Assembly (NCBI RefSeq): GCF_004342915.1
Contig: NZ_SLWL01000012.1
Coordinates: forward strand, 62,001-126,000
Source of the DNA: Camelimonas lactis
Lineage (GTDB): Bacteria > Pseudomonadota > Alphaproteobacteria > Rhizobiales > Beijerinckiaceae
Direction of reading: 5' to 3'
Length of the DNA: 64,000 bases
In this document: in pieces, positions 36,325-45,940 of the stretch
How the letters are laid out: every line of letters begins with the position of its first letter
How positions within the stretch are numbered: position 1 is the stretch's first letter
Notes under the pieces: generated by a model
Database searches by the model: none
The model's input: the letters and a program-made list of their open reading frames with translations, nothing else
Told to the model about the DNA's origin: nothing
Translations under genes and position numbers: made by a program

Positions 36325-37674
36325 ATGGATGCCGCCGCGATGACCGCAACACTGGCCGTTTTGCTCCGCAACGCCGCCGCGCCGGCGCAACTGGCTGTCC
36401 GCCGCGTCGCGCCGTTTTTCCTTTGCGCGATGGGGCTTTCCCGCCGGGCGCTGCTGGCCGCTGGCCTCGCGGCGGTGGTTGTCGCGGCCCCGCTGGCCAG
36501 CGCGCCCGTTCACGCCATGGGCGCGCCAGGCCAGCCGAAAACCGGGCCCGGCGGCTCGGATTACGCGATCGCCGCCACGGATATCGAAAAAAAGGTTTTT
36601 GGCGAAGGCAATGGCCGCGCCCTGGCTTTCTTCCCCAGGGGCGCAGCGACCAAGCCGCGCCCGGTGGTGGTGTTTCTCCACGCGCCTGGCGCCATCTCCC
36701 CATCCTGGTACGGCGCCTGGCTGGAGCATCTGGCGCGGCGCGGCAATGTGGTGATCTATCCGCTGTATGAGGAAACCATCGGCGCCGTTCCCTATGACGA
36801 GATGACCGGCGAGGCCCTGAAGGGCGTGCGCGCCGCGTTGGCCGGCATCGCCGCCATGCCGGACGTCAAGGCGGATGTCAGCAGCCTCAGCTTCCTTGGT
36901 CATTCTGGCGGCGCAGTCATCGCCGCCAACCTCGCCGCCCTGTCGGGCCGGGATGAGTTGCCGCCCGCCCGCCTGCTGTTTGGCGCCATGCCGGCGCGTG
37001 GCGGGGCCGAGAAAATTTACGCGCCGCCGCTGGCCAATCTTGCGTCAATGCCGGCAAAAACGGTCGCCATCATGCTGGTCGGCGACCGCGATTCCGTGGC
37101 TGGCGATCGCGGCGCCCGCCAGATTCTGACCGCCGCCGGCCATCTGGGCCAGGATCACCGGCTGATCGCCAAAGCCGGCTCTGACAATCACGGCCTGCCG
37201 GCGGTGTTTTACAGCCACCATGCGGCCGTCGCGCCCAATGAGGACTGGGACCTGGCCAAAATCCCGGGCGCCGCGCCAGCAGCGACGGCGCCCGCCGCTG
37301 CTGGCGGCAAGCCGGCCGCCGGCAAGGCGGCGGAAGGCGCGCCGAAGCTGACGCCCCAGGAGGCGCGCCAGCAGCGCGAGGAGCAGCGCAAGCGCCACGC
37401 CGCCCTGTGGCGCGTCGGCTATGAGGAGCGCCGGGGCCTCGCCGGTTTCGAGGGGCGCACGGTGGGCGCGGGCAATTACGCCATCTGGAAGATATTTGAC
37501 CTGGCGATGGACACGGTGACGGCGGGCGGCGACGCCATGACCCTGAAGCGCGATCCACGGCTGTATGATATGGGGTTGTGGAGCGACGGCTGGCCGCTGC
37601 GGCGCCTGAGCGTCGAGACGCCGAAGCCGGTGGTTCGCAAGGACGGCCAGGAGGTTTCCCAGGGCGCCCGTTGA
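36325..37674 (+). CDS. Exported alpha/beta hydrolase (chlorophyllase/PHB-depolymerase-like)
   Basis: 449 residues. A twin-arginine-like SRRALLAAGLAAVVVAAP signal follows about 38 N-terminal residues, unless translation starts at the ATG at 36430. The hydrolase domain has VVFLHAPGAISPSWYG, nucleophile GHSGGAV, the GDRDSVAGD segment and DNHGLPAVFYSHH. After a low-complexity Ala/Pro linker (about 312-350) a second C-terminal portion of 90 residues has no family I recognise. The substrate is unknown. ATG 36325 has GGAAAACAG before it; the later start has a weaker site. Murl gene follows after 88 bases. Confidence 0.75.
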   Translation: MDAAAMTATLAVLLRNAAAPAQLAVRRVAPFFLCAMGLSRRALLAAGLAAVVVAAPLASAPVHAMGAPGQPKTGPGGSDYAIAATDIEKKVFGEGNGRALAFFPRGAATKPRPVVVFLHAPGAISPSWYGAWLEHLARRGNVVIYPLYEETIGAVPYDEMTGEALKGVRAALAGIAAMPDVKADVSSLSFLGHSGGAVIAANLAALSGRDELPPARLLFGAMPARGGAEKIYAPPLANLASMPAKTVAIMLVGDRDSVAGDRGARQILTAAGHLGQDHRLIAKAGSDNHGLPAVFYSHHAAVAPNEDWDLAKIPGAAPAATAPAAAGGKPAAGKAAEGAPKLTPQEARQQREEQRKRHAALWRVGYEERRGLAGFEGRTVGAGNYAIWKIFDLAMDTVTAGGDAMTLKRDPRLYDMGLWSDGWPLRRLSVETPKPVVRKDGQEVSQGAR

Positions 37675-37762
37675 TGGGCCTGGTGAGGCAAAGTTAACCC
37701 AGACGGTCTTAAAGTTGGGGGCGCGCGCCATTGCGCTGGCGCCAGGGTCACAGGAGACGGGC

Positions 37763-38620
37763 ATGTCCGGGCCGGTTGTGCTGGTGTTCGACTCAGGATT
37801 GGGCGGGCTTACGGTCTATCGCGAGATCGTCCGGGCCGCGCCCGCCGCTCATTTTGTCTATGTGGCGGACGACGCGGTGTTTCCTTACGGCGCGCTGACG
37901 CCGGAAGCGCTGGTCGCCCGCGTCAATGACGTCCTGGATGCGCAGATCGCCCGCTGGCGGCCGGACATCGTCGTCATCGCCTGCCACACCGCCTCCACCC
38001 TGGTGCTGCCGCACCTGCGCGCCCGCCATGCGATGCCCTTCGTCGGCACGGTGCCGGCCATCAAGCCCGCCGCGACGGCGTCGCGTAGCCGCATGATCTC
38101 GGTGCTGGCGACGCCAGGCACGGTGGCGCGCGACTATACCCGCGATCTGGTGCGCGCCTGGGCTGGCGATTGCGCCGTGGCGCTGGTCGGCTCACGCCGT
38201 CTGGCCTCCCTGGCCGAACAGGCGATGGCGGGGGAGGCGATCGCCGACGACGATATCCGGGCCGAACTGGCGCCGTGTTTCAACGTCAGCGCCGATGGCG
38301 CGCGGCGCACCGACGCCGTGGTGCTGGCCTGCACGCATTATCCCCTGTTGCTGGAGCGTTTCCAGGCGCTGGCCCCGTGGCCTGTCGACTGGGTCGATCC
38401 GGCGCCGGCCATCGCCCGTCGCACGGTCGATCTGCTGGGCAAGTCCGGGTTTGACGTTGCGGCGACGCAGGGCGCCGAACCGGCGCAGATGGTGCTGACG
38501 GGCGGCGTCAGGCTCAATCCGGCCTTGCGGGCGGCGCTCGGGGAATTCGGCCTGCGGCAAATTCACATCGCGCCGGTCGCCAGCGCGGGCGCGCGTCTGA
38601 CGCCGGCGCGGACCGGCTGA
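37763..38620 (+). CDS. murI: Glutamate racemase
   Basis: 285 residues. The two catalytic cysteines are in IACHTAST and LACTHYPLL, and the N-terminal VFDSGLGGLTVYREI is the racemase signature. It makes D-glutamate for peptidoglycan. ATG 37763 has AGGAG seven bases upstream. A strong terminator follows after 70 bases. Confidence 0.96.
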   Translation: MSGPVVLVFDSGLGGLTVYREIVRAAPAAHFVYVADDAVFPYGALTPEALVARVNDVLDAQIARWRPDIVVIACHTASTLVLPHLRARHAMPFVGTVPAIKPAATASRSRMISVLATPGTVARDYTRDLVRAWAGDCAVALVGSRRLASLAEQAMAGEAIADDDIRAELAPCFNVSADGARRTDAVVLACTHYPLLLERFQALAPWPVDWVDPAPAIARRTVDLLGKSGFDVAATQGAEPAQMVLTGGVRLNPALRAALGEFGLRQIHIAPVASAGARLTPARTG

Positions 38621-38654
38621 CCACAGGCGGCGCCGACGCGGCCATGGCTGTGGT

Positions 38655-38683
38655 TTGACAGGGCCGCCATCACCCTGTATCTG
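38655..38683 (+). promoter_or_regulatory. Possible promoter between murI and rpsD
   Basis: TTGACA, 17 bases, TATCTG. The -35 is perfect, the -10 poor. If active it would start transcription at about 38690, right at the terminator hairpin 38691-38725. Confidence 0.35.
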
Positions 38684-38690
38684 GGGCGAC

Positions 38691-38725
38691 GTCGCGCGGG
38701 TCCATCTGGGCCCGCGTGGCTTTTT
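38691..38725 (+). terminator. Terminator downstream of murI
   Basis: GTCGCGCGGG pairs with CCCGCGTGGC (ten pairs, two wobble) around a 10-base loop, followed by five T. It separates murI from rpsD, unless it acts as an rpsD leader attenuator. Confidence 0.68.
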
Positions 38726-38899
38726 AACCGGTCGCCGGGTGGGCGTGAAGTTTCGTCCCGGCGTCCTGGCGCTCCCGTGGTCCCTGCGGTTCTTCCCGCA
38801 CCGGATCTGTCGGCCCCAACGGGCAGAGGAGGGCGCGTCCCTGGTTTTTGTCTTGCGCGGCTCCTGATTGCGAAGGGGCCGGCGCGAAGGGATTGCGAC

Positions 38900-39517
38900 A
38901 TGTCGAAGAGGCTTGCTTCCAAGCATAAAATTGACCGCCGTATGGGTCAGAACATCTGGGGACGTCCGAAGTCTCCGGTGAACCGCCGCGAATACGGCCC
39001 CGGCCAGCACGGCCAGCGCCGCAAGGGCAAGATTTCTGACTTCGGCACCCAGCTGCGCGCCAAGCAGAAGCTGAAGGGCTATTACGGCAACATCACCGAG
39101 AAGCAGTTCGTCAAGATCTACAAGGAAGCCATCCGTCTGAAGGGTGACTCCGCTGAAAACCTGATCGGCCTGCTCGAGCGTCGTCTGGACGCGGTGGTGT
39201 ACCGCGCCAAGTTCGTCCCGACCGTGTTCGCGGCCCGTCAGTTCGTGAACCACGGCCACGTCAAGGTGAACGGCCGCCGCGTCAACATTCCGTCCTACCG
39301 CGTGCGTCCTGGCGACGTCATCGAGGTCAAGGAAGCGTCGAAGCAGCTGGAGATCGTCGTCGTGGCGTCGCAGCTCGCCGAGCGTGACGTGCCGGACTAC
39401 ATCGACGTCGACCACGGCAAGATGACCGCCACCTACACCCGCGTTCCGACCCTCTCCGACGTGCCGTACCCGGTGCAGATGGAGCCGAACCTGGTGGTCG
39501 AGTTCTACTCGCGCTGA
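38900..39517 (+). CDS. rpsD: 30S ribosomal protein S4
   Basis: 205 residues, complete. The S4 sequence includes [43 protein letters not shown] and the S4 RNA-binding domain [34 protein letters not shown]. It nucleates assembly of the 30S body. As usual in alphaproteobacteria it stands alone rather than in the alpha operon. ATG 38900 has AAGGGA upstream, and a strong terminator follows. Confidence 0.98.
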   Translation: MSKRLASKHKIDRRMGQNIWGRPKSPVNRREYGPGQHGQRRKGKISDFGTQLRAKQKLKGYYGNITEKQFVKIYKEAIRLKGDSAENLIGLLERRLDAVVYRAKFVPTVFAARQFVNHGHVKVNGRRVNIPSYRVRPGDVIEVKEASKQLEIVVVASQLAERDVPDYIDVDHGKMTATYTRVPTLSDVPYPVQMEPNLVVEFYSR

Positions 39518-39560
39518 TCCGCTTCCGCTCCGGTTCGCCGGGGCTGGCAGCCAGAATACG

Positions 39561-39587
39561 AAAGCCGCCCCCTGGGGCGGCTTTTTT
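39561..39587 (+). terminator. Terminator of rpsD
   Basis: AAAGCCGCCC/GGGCGGCTTT with a CCTG loop and six T. On the minus strand it lies 26 bases past the end of the gene at 39613 and could serve that too. Confidence 0.88.
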
Positions 39588-39612
39588 GCTGACGCCAGGA
39601 CCTCATGTCTGG

Positions 39613-40218
39613 TCAAAAAGAGCGAGCAATATTGCGTATGAACCTGAGGCCTTCCGCATATCCCCTCGCATATGCGTCGTCAGCGGCGGCGCCCACGGCG
39701 GAGGCCTCAGGCGATTCAGCGTCTCTTTCAATGCGGCCTCTTTTTGCGGGGGGCGCAGCGGACGCGGGCAGGGAGGGTTCCGCGGGGAAAGATTCCTTGG
39801 CATCAAACCGGTGGAGCTTCCTTTGATCAAGGCTCCTGATTTTGGCTCTGGCTGTTTGCGGAAGGGCGTCGAGAGGAAACGTTTCGCCGGATGATATGCC
39901 TTTGAAATCTTCCGGCTTGAGCGCCTGTTCTGCATTCGGCTCGCGCGATATGATTTTCGTATCGGGCATTCGGAGAGTCAGATACCGGCGGACGAAGTCG
40001 AGGGTGGATGGACGTCCGTAGAGGCGAAGCTCGATTTCGGTGAGACGGCGGCCATCCGTCTTCTTAACGATGTTGGGGAAGTTGTTAAGGTCAATGATCC
40101 CGTAATTGATGGATGGAGCCTGCCACGTTAAGGCCGCGGGTGGGTGCGGTGCTATGGATTGCAGGATCAGCCGCATCTCCTTACTATCGCTGTCCACTAG
40201 GAAGAGGGTGTCGCGCAT
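39613..40218 (-). CDS. Hypothetical protein, orphan
   Basis: 201 residues that I do not recognise. Residues 1-105 look globular (MRDTLFLVDSDSKEMRLILQ, PSINYGIIDLNNFPNIVKK, EIELRLYGRPSTLDFVRRYLTLR); the second half is charged and Ala/Pro-rich. No signal peptide or membrane helix is seen. GC content by eye is about 55-60%, clearly below the neighbouring core genes, suggesting acquired DNA. It lies downstream of another orphan gene (40453-41112) on the same strand with 234 bases between. The ATG at 40218 lacks a clear ribosome binding site. Confidence 0.55.
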   Translation of the reverse strand: MRDTLFLVDSDSKEMRLILQSIAPHPPAALTWQAPSINYGIIDLNNFPNIVKKTDGRRLTEIELRLYGRPSTLDFVRRYLTLRMPDTKIISREPNAEQALKPEDFKGISSGETFPLDALPQTARAKIRSLDQRKLHRFDAKESFPAEPSLPASAAPPAKRGRIERDAESPEASAVGAAADDAYARGYAEGLRFIRNIARSF

Positions 40219-40452
40219 GTTGCTCAGGCTAAAACCAGCTGCGCCAGTTGTCCCCTTCCATGGTTACCTCCTTGCTTGCCCTGGTAAGTCTGGCAGAGGT
40301 ATGCTCCTGTTCAATGCTGGCCGTGAGGGGGCTGACCTTCGAGATGTCTCGCCAGAGAGACGGGAAGCAGCAAATGGATGCGCCTGCCGGCAAATAAAAC
40401 GCCAGATTTTAGAACCGGCGCGGCGATGTGGAGCAGGCTGACGGGGGGCGCT

Positions 40453-41112
40453 CTACATCAGCCCCGTGTCCCTTAGCCCATCCATGACTTCATCCTTGCA
40501 CCTCACCCTGGAAGAGCCCGGGGCGGCGTGACGCGGCAGGGACCCGACCGGGTCGGCGGCCATTGCGGGGGCTCCCGACGTGGACGCCCTGGGATGGAGG
40601 ACGTGGAAGGGTTGCACCAGGTGTTCGCCAGTCCTGTCCACCCCGGCGGGACCGCCTCGCCGGATCATGCCTGCGCTGGCGGTTGTCTGGCGCTCGGCCA
40701 GTTGCCCCAGGCGATCCGTGATATCCGGCTTCAGACTGCTGAAGGGGACAGTCTCATTTTCACGGAGATAGTCTGCCTTTCGCAGATCCAGCTTCGCGAT
40801 GGCGCGGTCGGCTTTCCGGTAGGCGATGACATGCGCCCCGTTCGTCATCTCCACCATATCGAAAGCATACGTGACGCTATCCCCTCTGGGGGAGAGCAAC
40901 TCCACGGCGGGCTTTTTGCTGGGGTCGGAAACAGGCGTCATGTGGCGCAGAGGCCCGTCGTTATAGATTCCGAGCATTGCCTGGAGGTTCGGAAACGAGC
41001 CCCTGTCGACGTGCACCGTCAGCACAGGCCAGCCGCCGGAGTCATGCCAGAAGGCAATGAAGGATTGGCCGGGGCCTATGAAACAATCGGTGGTGGGGTC
41101 GATCTCGGGCAT
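40453..41112 (-). CDS. Hypothetical protein, orphan
   Basis: 219 residues, no family recognised. The N-terminal 130 residues look folded and beta-rich (IGPGQSFIAFWHDSGGWPVLTV, VELLSPRGDSVTYAFDMVEMTNGAHVIAYRKADRAIAKLDL); the C-terminal part is Arg/Pro/Ala-rich and probably disordered. The ATG at 41112 has AGGA ten bases upstream. Codon use and base composition are less GC-biased than in rpsD or the transporter on either side. It may be co-transcribed with the orphan gene at 39613. Start and reality of the C-terminal tail are uncertain. Confidence 0.55.
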   Translation of the reverse strand: MPEIDPTTDCFIGPGQSFIAFWHDSGGWPVLTVHVDRGSFPNLQAMLGIYNDGPLRHMTPVSDPSKKPAVELLSPRGDSVTYAFDMVEMTNGAHVIAYRKADRAIAKLDLRKADYLRENETVPFSSLKPDITDRLGQLAERQTTASAGMIRRGGPAGVDRTGEHLVQPFHVLHPRASTSGAPAMAADPVGSLPRHAAPGSSRVRCKDEVMDGLRDTGLM

Positions 41113-41366
41113 TGCATTCAGATCCTGTCAAAGAGGAGCTGAATTCTGGCGCCTGCCGGCGTGTTCCAGGGGTTTCGGTGAATACGAATGACCTCTGGCG
41201 TTTTCCATTCGGGCGCCTGCTCAATGTACTATGAGAATAACCTCAGCCCATTCACTGCGAAGCGTTTGGCGCAGAATGGCGCTGCGGGCGTCTGACGCGA
41301 TTTCGGGAGCGTGCGGCCGCAACGCGCGAAATCGCGGTCATGCGCCGCCAGACGGTCATGGGGCCG

Positions 41367-42365
41367 TCAAATCCCCTCGCCAGCCGCGCCATCGCCGGTT
41401 TCCGCCGGGGCGCTGTCGGCGTAGCGGCGGGCCATCACCGCGCAGACCATCAGCTGGATCTGGTGGAACAGCATGAGCGGCAGCACGATAATGCCGACGC
41501 TGGCGGCCGGAAACAGGACGCTGGCCATGGGCAGGCCGGAGGCGAGGGTTTTCTTTGAGCCACAGAAGACGATGGCGATCTCGTCCGCCCGGGAGAAGCC
41601 CAGCCAGCGCGCCAGCCAGATGGAAAAGGCCAGCACGACGGCGAGCAGAGCGCAGCAAATCACCGTCAGCATGATGAAGTCGCGCGGGCCAAGCAGCGAC
41701 CACAGGCCATGCGACACCGCTTCGCTGAACGCCAGATACACCACCATCAGGATCGAGCCCCGGTCGACCGTCAGGGTCAGCGGCCTGTGCCTGGCGATAA
41801 AGCCGCCGACCCATGGGCGCAGCAGCTGTCCGGCGACGAACGGCAGCAGGATCTGGCAGACGATGCCGACAATCGCGCCCCACGAGACGCCGCCGTTCAG
41901 GTTCATGAACATCGCCACCAGCAGCGGCGTCAGGAACACGCCAAGAATATTGGAGGCGGAGGCGCTGCACACCGCAGCCGCCACATTGCCGCCGGCGATG
42001 GAGGTGAAGGCGATCGACGACTGCACCGTGGAGGGCAGCAGGCACAGATACAGCAGCCCCAGCGCCAGCATCGGATTGACCAGCGCGCCGAGCGACCAGT
42101 TCATGGCGAGGCCCAGCACGGGGAACAACACGTAGGTCAGCGCCAGCACGGTGAGGTGCAGCCGCCAGTGGGTCAGGCCCTCCATCACCGCTTCGCGCGA
42201 CAGCTTGGCGCCGTGCAGGAAGAACAGCAGGCCGATCGCGACATTGGTCAGCAGGGTGAACCAGTGAACCGCTGCGCCTGTAACGGGCAGAAGCGATGCG
42301 AGAACCACCGTCCCGACAAGCAAAAGGGTGAAGGCGTCAGGGCGAAGCAGGGAAAGAATACGCAA
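41367..42365 (-). CDS. YfeH-type bile acid:sodium symporter family transporter
   Basis: 332 residues with about ten helices. LLFFLHGAKLSREAVMEG, LLYLCLLPSTVQSSIAFTSIAGGNVAAAVCSASASNILG and VFCGSKKTLASGLPMA are the motifs of the YfeH/SBF-like family, putative sodium-driven carriers of organic anions. No ATG fits: the likely start is the TTG at 42365, which yields MRILSLLRPDAFTL, close to the N-terminus of E. coli YfeH as I recall it. A TTG nine codons upstream (42392) is the alternative. The substrate is unknown. Confidence 0.82.
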   Translation of the reverse strand: MRILSLLRPDAFTLLLVGTVVLASLLPVTGAAVHWFTLLTNVAIGLLFFLHGAKLSREAVMEGLTHWRLHLTVLALTYVLFPVLGLAMNWSLGALVNPMLALGLLYLCLLPSTVQSSIAFTSIAGGNVAAAVCSASASNILGVFLTPLLVAMFMNLNGGVSWGAIVGIVCQILLPFVAGQLLRPWVGGFIARHRPLTLTVDRGSILMVVYLAFSEAVSHGLWSLLGPRDFIMLTVICCALLAVVLAFSIWLARWLGFSRADEIAIVFCGSKKTLASGLPMASVLFPAASVGIIVLPLMLFHQIQLMVCAVMARRYADSAPAETGDGAAGEGI

Positions 42366-42530
42366 GGGTTGCCCGTTCCGGTCGCATGGCAAATTGTAGG
42401 TCGTGCCCCTTGTATAGACCGTAGGCCGCGTTTTGGTAGCGCCGGGGTTGAGAATGTCTGGCGTGTTCGACGGGCGCCGTTGTGGTCGCGCCGCCCGGAA
42501 CGCCGGCTGTGCGTCCCGGGCGCGCCATCA

Positions 42531-42761
42531 TCAGCCCTGGCCGCCGAGGCAGCGGCTCATACAGGCGTTGTATTCAGCCTCGACGCACTTCCTGTAGTTG
42601 CTGCCGGTTCGCCCGTAACATTTCTCCTTGGCCTGGACCTTGCACATGACGGTGCTGCAGTGGTTTTCGGCCGTTGCGGCCTGGGCTGGCGCTGCCGTTG
42701 AACCCAGGACGCCGGCGATGAATAAGAGCGACGCCATGACAGGTTTAAATGGAATATTCAT
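42531..42761 (-). CDS. Small secreted six-cysteine protein
   Basis: 76 residues. A signal peptide (MNIPFKPVMASLLFIAGVLGSTAAPAQA) leaves a mature part of about 48 residues with six cysteines spaced C-x4-C-x7-C-x10-C-x7-C-x3-C, suggesting three disulfides. I recognise no family. ATG 42761 has AAGGA six bases upstream. The DNA just upstream (42770-42812) is strongly AT-rich, unlike anything else nearby, and looks like a strong or foreign promoter region. It could be a toxin-like, metal-binding or envelope protein; function is unknown. Confidence 0.72.
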   Translation of the reverse strand: MNIPFKPVMASLLFIAGVLGSTAAPAQAATAENHCSTVMCKVQAKEKCYGRTGSNYRKCVEAEYNACMSRCLGGQG

Positions 42762-42769
42762 TTCGTTTC

Positions 42770-42812
42770 CTTGTATATTATTGATTTAATTAAGTAATAA
42801 TTCCCGTTATCC
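42770..42812 (-). promoter_or_regulatory. AT-rich upstream region of the six-cysteine protein gene
   Basis: About 43 bases, nearly all A/T, including TTAATTAA and TAATAATTC, lie 9-50 bases before the start codon. Several -10-like hexamers (TATATT, AATAAT) can be read on the minus strand, so an exact promoter cannot be fixed. Confidence 0.45.
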
Positions 42813-42990
42813 GCGCATGGTGATGCGGATCTTTCAATATGCCTCGCTGTCGTTTCGGGAGTATGTATCTTCTTGTACGCGTGGGACGGCGTCATGCCCC
42901 ATTCGGTAACGCGCGGCATGACGGCGCCGGCAGTCATGCCGCCACGCTATATTTCCCCCCGCGCTGCATGCTGTCTGATCGTCGGCCGCC

Positions 42991-43560
42991 CTATTTCAGA
43001 TCGCGCAGGAAGGTGGCGAAACGCAGCGTGCCGTCCGGCCAGGGGCCATGGCCGCTGGAGGTGTTGATGTGGCCGGCCTCGCCGGCGTCGAGAAAGCGGG
43101 CGTCCCACGCCTCCGCCAGCGCCTTCGCCTCCTCCTGCGGGCAATAGGGATCGTCGCTGGCGCTGACCACCACGGTGGGAAACGGCAGCGGCTGGCGCGG
43201 AAACGGCGTGAACGCCGGATCGACGCCCGGAATGGCGCGCACCGCCCGTTCCGATGGCGGCGCCACCAGCCATGCGCCGGCGATGTGCCCCGGCGCGGCC
43301 GTGGCGGAGGCCAGTTGCTGCGCCGCGTTGGCGACCACGATGCAACCAATCGAGTGAGCCACCAGCACCTGGGGGCGCGACTTGCCTGTGGCGGCGGTGA
43401 GCAGGCGTTCTGTCCATGCCTTCAGGTGCGGCTTGTGCCAGTCATCCTGCTCGACCCGTTGCGCCGTGGACAGCTTCGCCTCCCACCGGCTCTGCCAGTG
43501 GTCCTCATCGGAGCCGGCCCAGCCGGGAATGATGAGAATGTCGCAATCGGCGGCTTTCAT
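42991..43560 (-). CDS. RBBP9/YdeN-family serine hydrolase
   Basis: 189 residues. The family features are IIPGWAGSDEDHWQSRWE, the nucleophile in VAHSIGCIVVANA, Asp in SASDDPYCP and the histidine in EAGHINTSSGHGPWPDG. These small hydrolases act on unknown esters or peptides. ATG 43560 has GGAG six bases upstream, so I prefer it to the ATG four codons earlier. A purB terminator lies upstream. Confidence 0.88.
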   Translation of the reverse strand: MKAADCDILIIPGWAGSDEDHWQSRWEAKLSTAQRVEQDDWHKPHLKAWTERLLTAATGKSRPQVLVAHSIGCIVVANAAQQLASATAAPGHIAGAWLVAPPSERAVRAIPGVDPAFTPFPRQPLPFPTVVVSASDDPYCPQEEAKALAEAWDARFLDAGEAGHINTSSGHGPWPDGTLRFATFLRDLK

Positions 43561-43721
43561 GGGCGGCTCCATACCAGGGCGCTTTCCGGCAAGGTGGCGG
43601 CCACGTTGCGTGAAGAAAGCGCACTCAATCAGACAGGCAGAGCAAAACTCCGGTTCAGCAACAGCGGATTCTGCTCCGGGGAGGGACTGTCTGTTGTGGC
43701 AAGCGCCGCGGCCAAAAGCAA

Positions 43722-43745
43722 ACGCCCGCCGAAAATGGCGGGCGT
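43722..43745 (-). terminator. Terminator of rpe-purB
   Basis: ACGCCCGCC/GGCGGGCGT, nine pairs, followed on the minus strand by TTGCTTTTGG. It lies 27 bases past the purB stop. Confidence 0.75.
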
Positions 43746-43771
43746 GCGTCAGGCCGGCATGCTCTGTGGGC

Positions 43772-45079
<1,308 letters not shown>

Positions 45080-45167
45080 GGGCGTGGCTCTTGCAATGTG
45101 ACGTTGCGGACTGGCGCCGGCTGGAAGCCCGGGACCTGGAGCCCCGGAGACGCCGCGAATGGAAAAC

Positions 45168-45851
45168 TCAGACGATGTCGCCGCGGGCGATTTCGGCCGA
45201 GCGGCGGATGGCGGCGATGTTGCCGGCGTAATGGGCCGGGCCGCCCCTGAAGGCGGCGGAGCCGGCCACCAGGGCGTTGGCGCCGGCGGCCGCGAGGGGC
45301 GCGGCGGTCTCCGGATTGACGCCGCCGTCAACCTCGATGTGGATCGGCCGGTCGCCGATCAGCGCCTTCGTCTGCGCCACTTTGGTCACCGCCTGGGGAA
45401 TGAACGCCTGGCCGCCGAAGCCCGGGTTCACCGACATGATCATCACCATGTCGATCAGGTCGAGCACGTTCTCGATGCTGGAAACCGGCGTCGCCGGGTT
45501 CAGCACCACGCCGGCCTGCTTGCCCAGCGCGTTGATGGCCTGCAGCGAGCGGTGCAGGTGGGGGCCAGCCTCCACATGCACGCTGATGCGGTCGGCGCCG
45601 GCTTTGGCGAAGGCTTCCAGATAAGGATCGACCGGGGCGATCATCAAATGCACGTCGAACAGCTTGCTGCTGTACGGCCGCAGCGCCTTCATCACGTCCG
45701 GGCCAAAGGAGATGTTCGGCACGAAATGGCCGTCCATGACGTCGACGTGGATCCAGTCGGCACCGGCCTCGTCAATGGCGCGGACTTCCTCACCGAACCG
45801 GGCGAAATCGGCGGAGAGGATGGACGGGGCGATGATGACCGGAGCTCGCAT
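45168..45851 (-). CDS. rpe: Ribulose-phosphate 3-epimerase
   Basis: 227 residues, TIM barrel. The metal and catalytic motifs are [52 protein letters not shown] and IEVDGGVN. It interconverts ribulose-5-phosphate and xylulose-5-phosphate in the pentose phosphate and Calvin pathways. ATG 45851 has AGGAAGG upstream. It is the first gene of a likely rpe-purB unit. Confidence 0.97.
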   Translation of the reverse strand: MRAPVIIAPSILSADFARFGEEVRAIDEAGADWIHVDVMDGHFVPNISFGPDVMKALRPYSSKLFDVHLMIAPVDPYLEAFAKAGADRISVHVEAGPHLHRSLQAINALGKQAGVVLNPATPVSSIENVLDLIDMVMIMSVNPGFGGQAFIPQAVTKVAQTKALIGDRPIHIEVDGGVNPETAAPLAAAGANALVAGSAAFRGGPAHYAGNIAAIRRSAEIARGDIV

Positions 45852-45940
45852 GGGGCGCGCGCCTTCCTGAGATTAAAAAAATATGAAGCTGCCGCCGGGC
45901 TCTACCACTCCAGGGCCGCGCGGACAACGTTTGAAGACGG

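Noticed and set aside
40106-40441. A 111-codon plus-strand frame in the low-GC patch
   Set aside because: It is largely antisense to the orphan gene at 39613 and has no ribosome binding site or recognisable sequence; the minus-strand frames look more protein-like.
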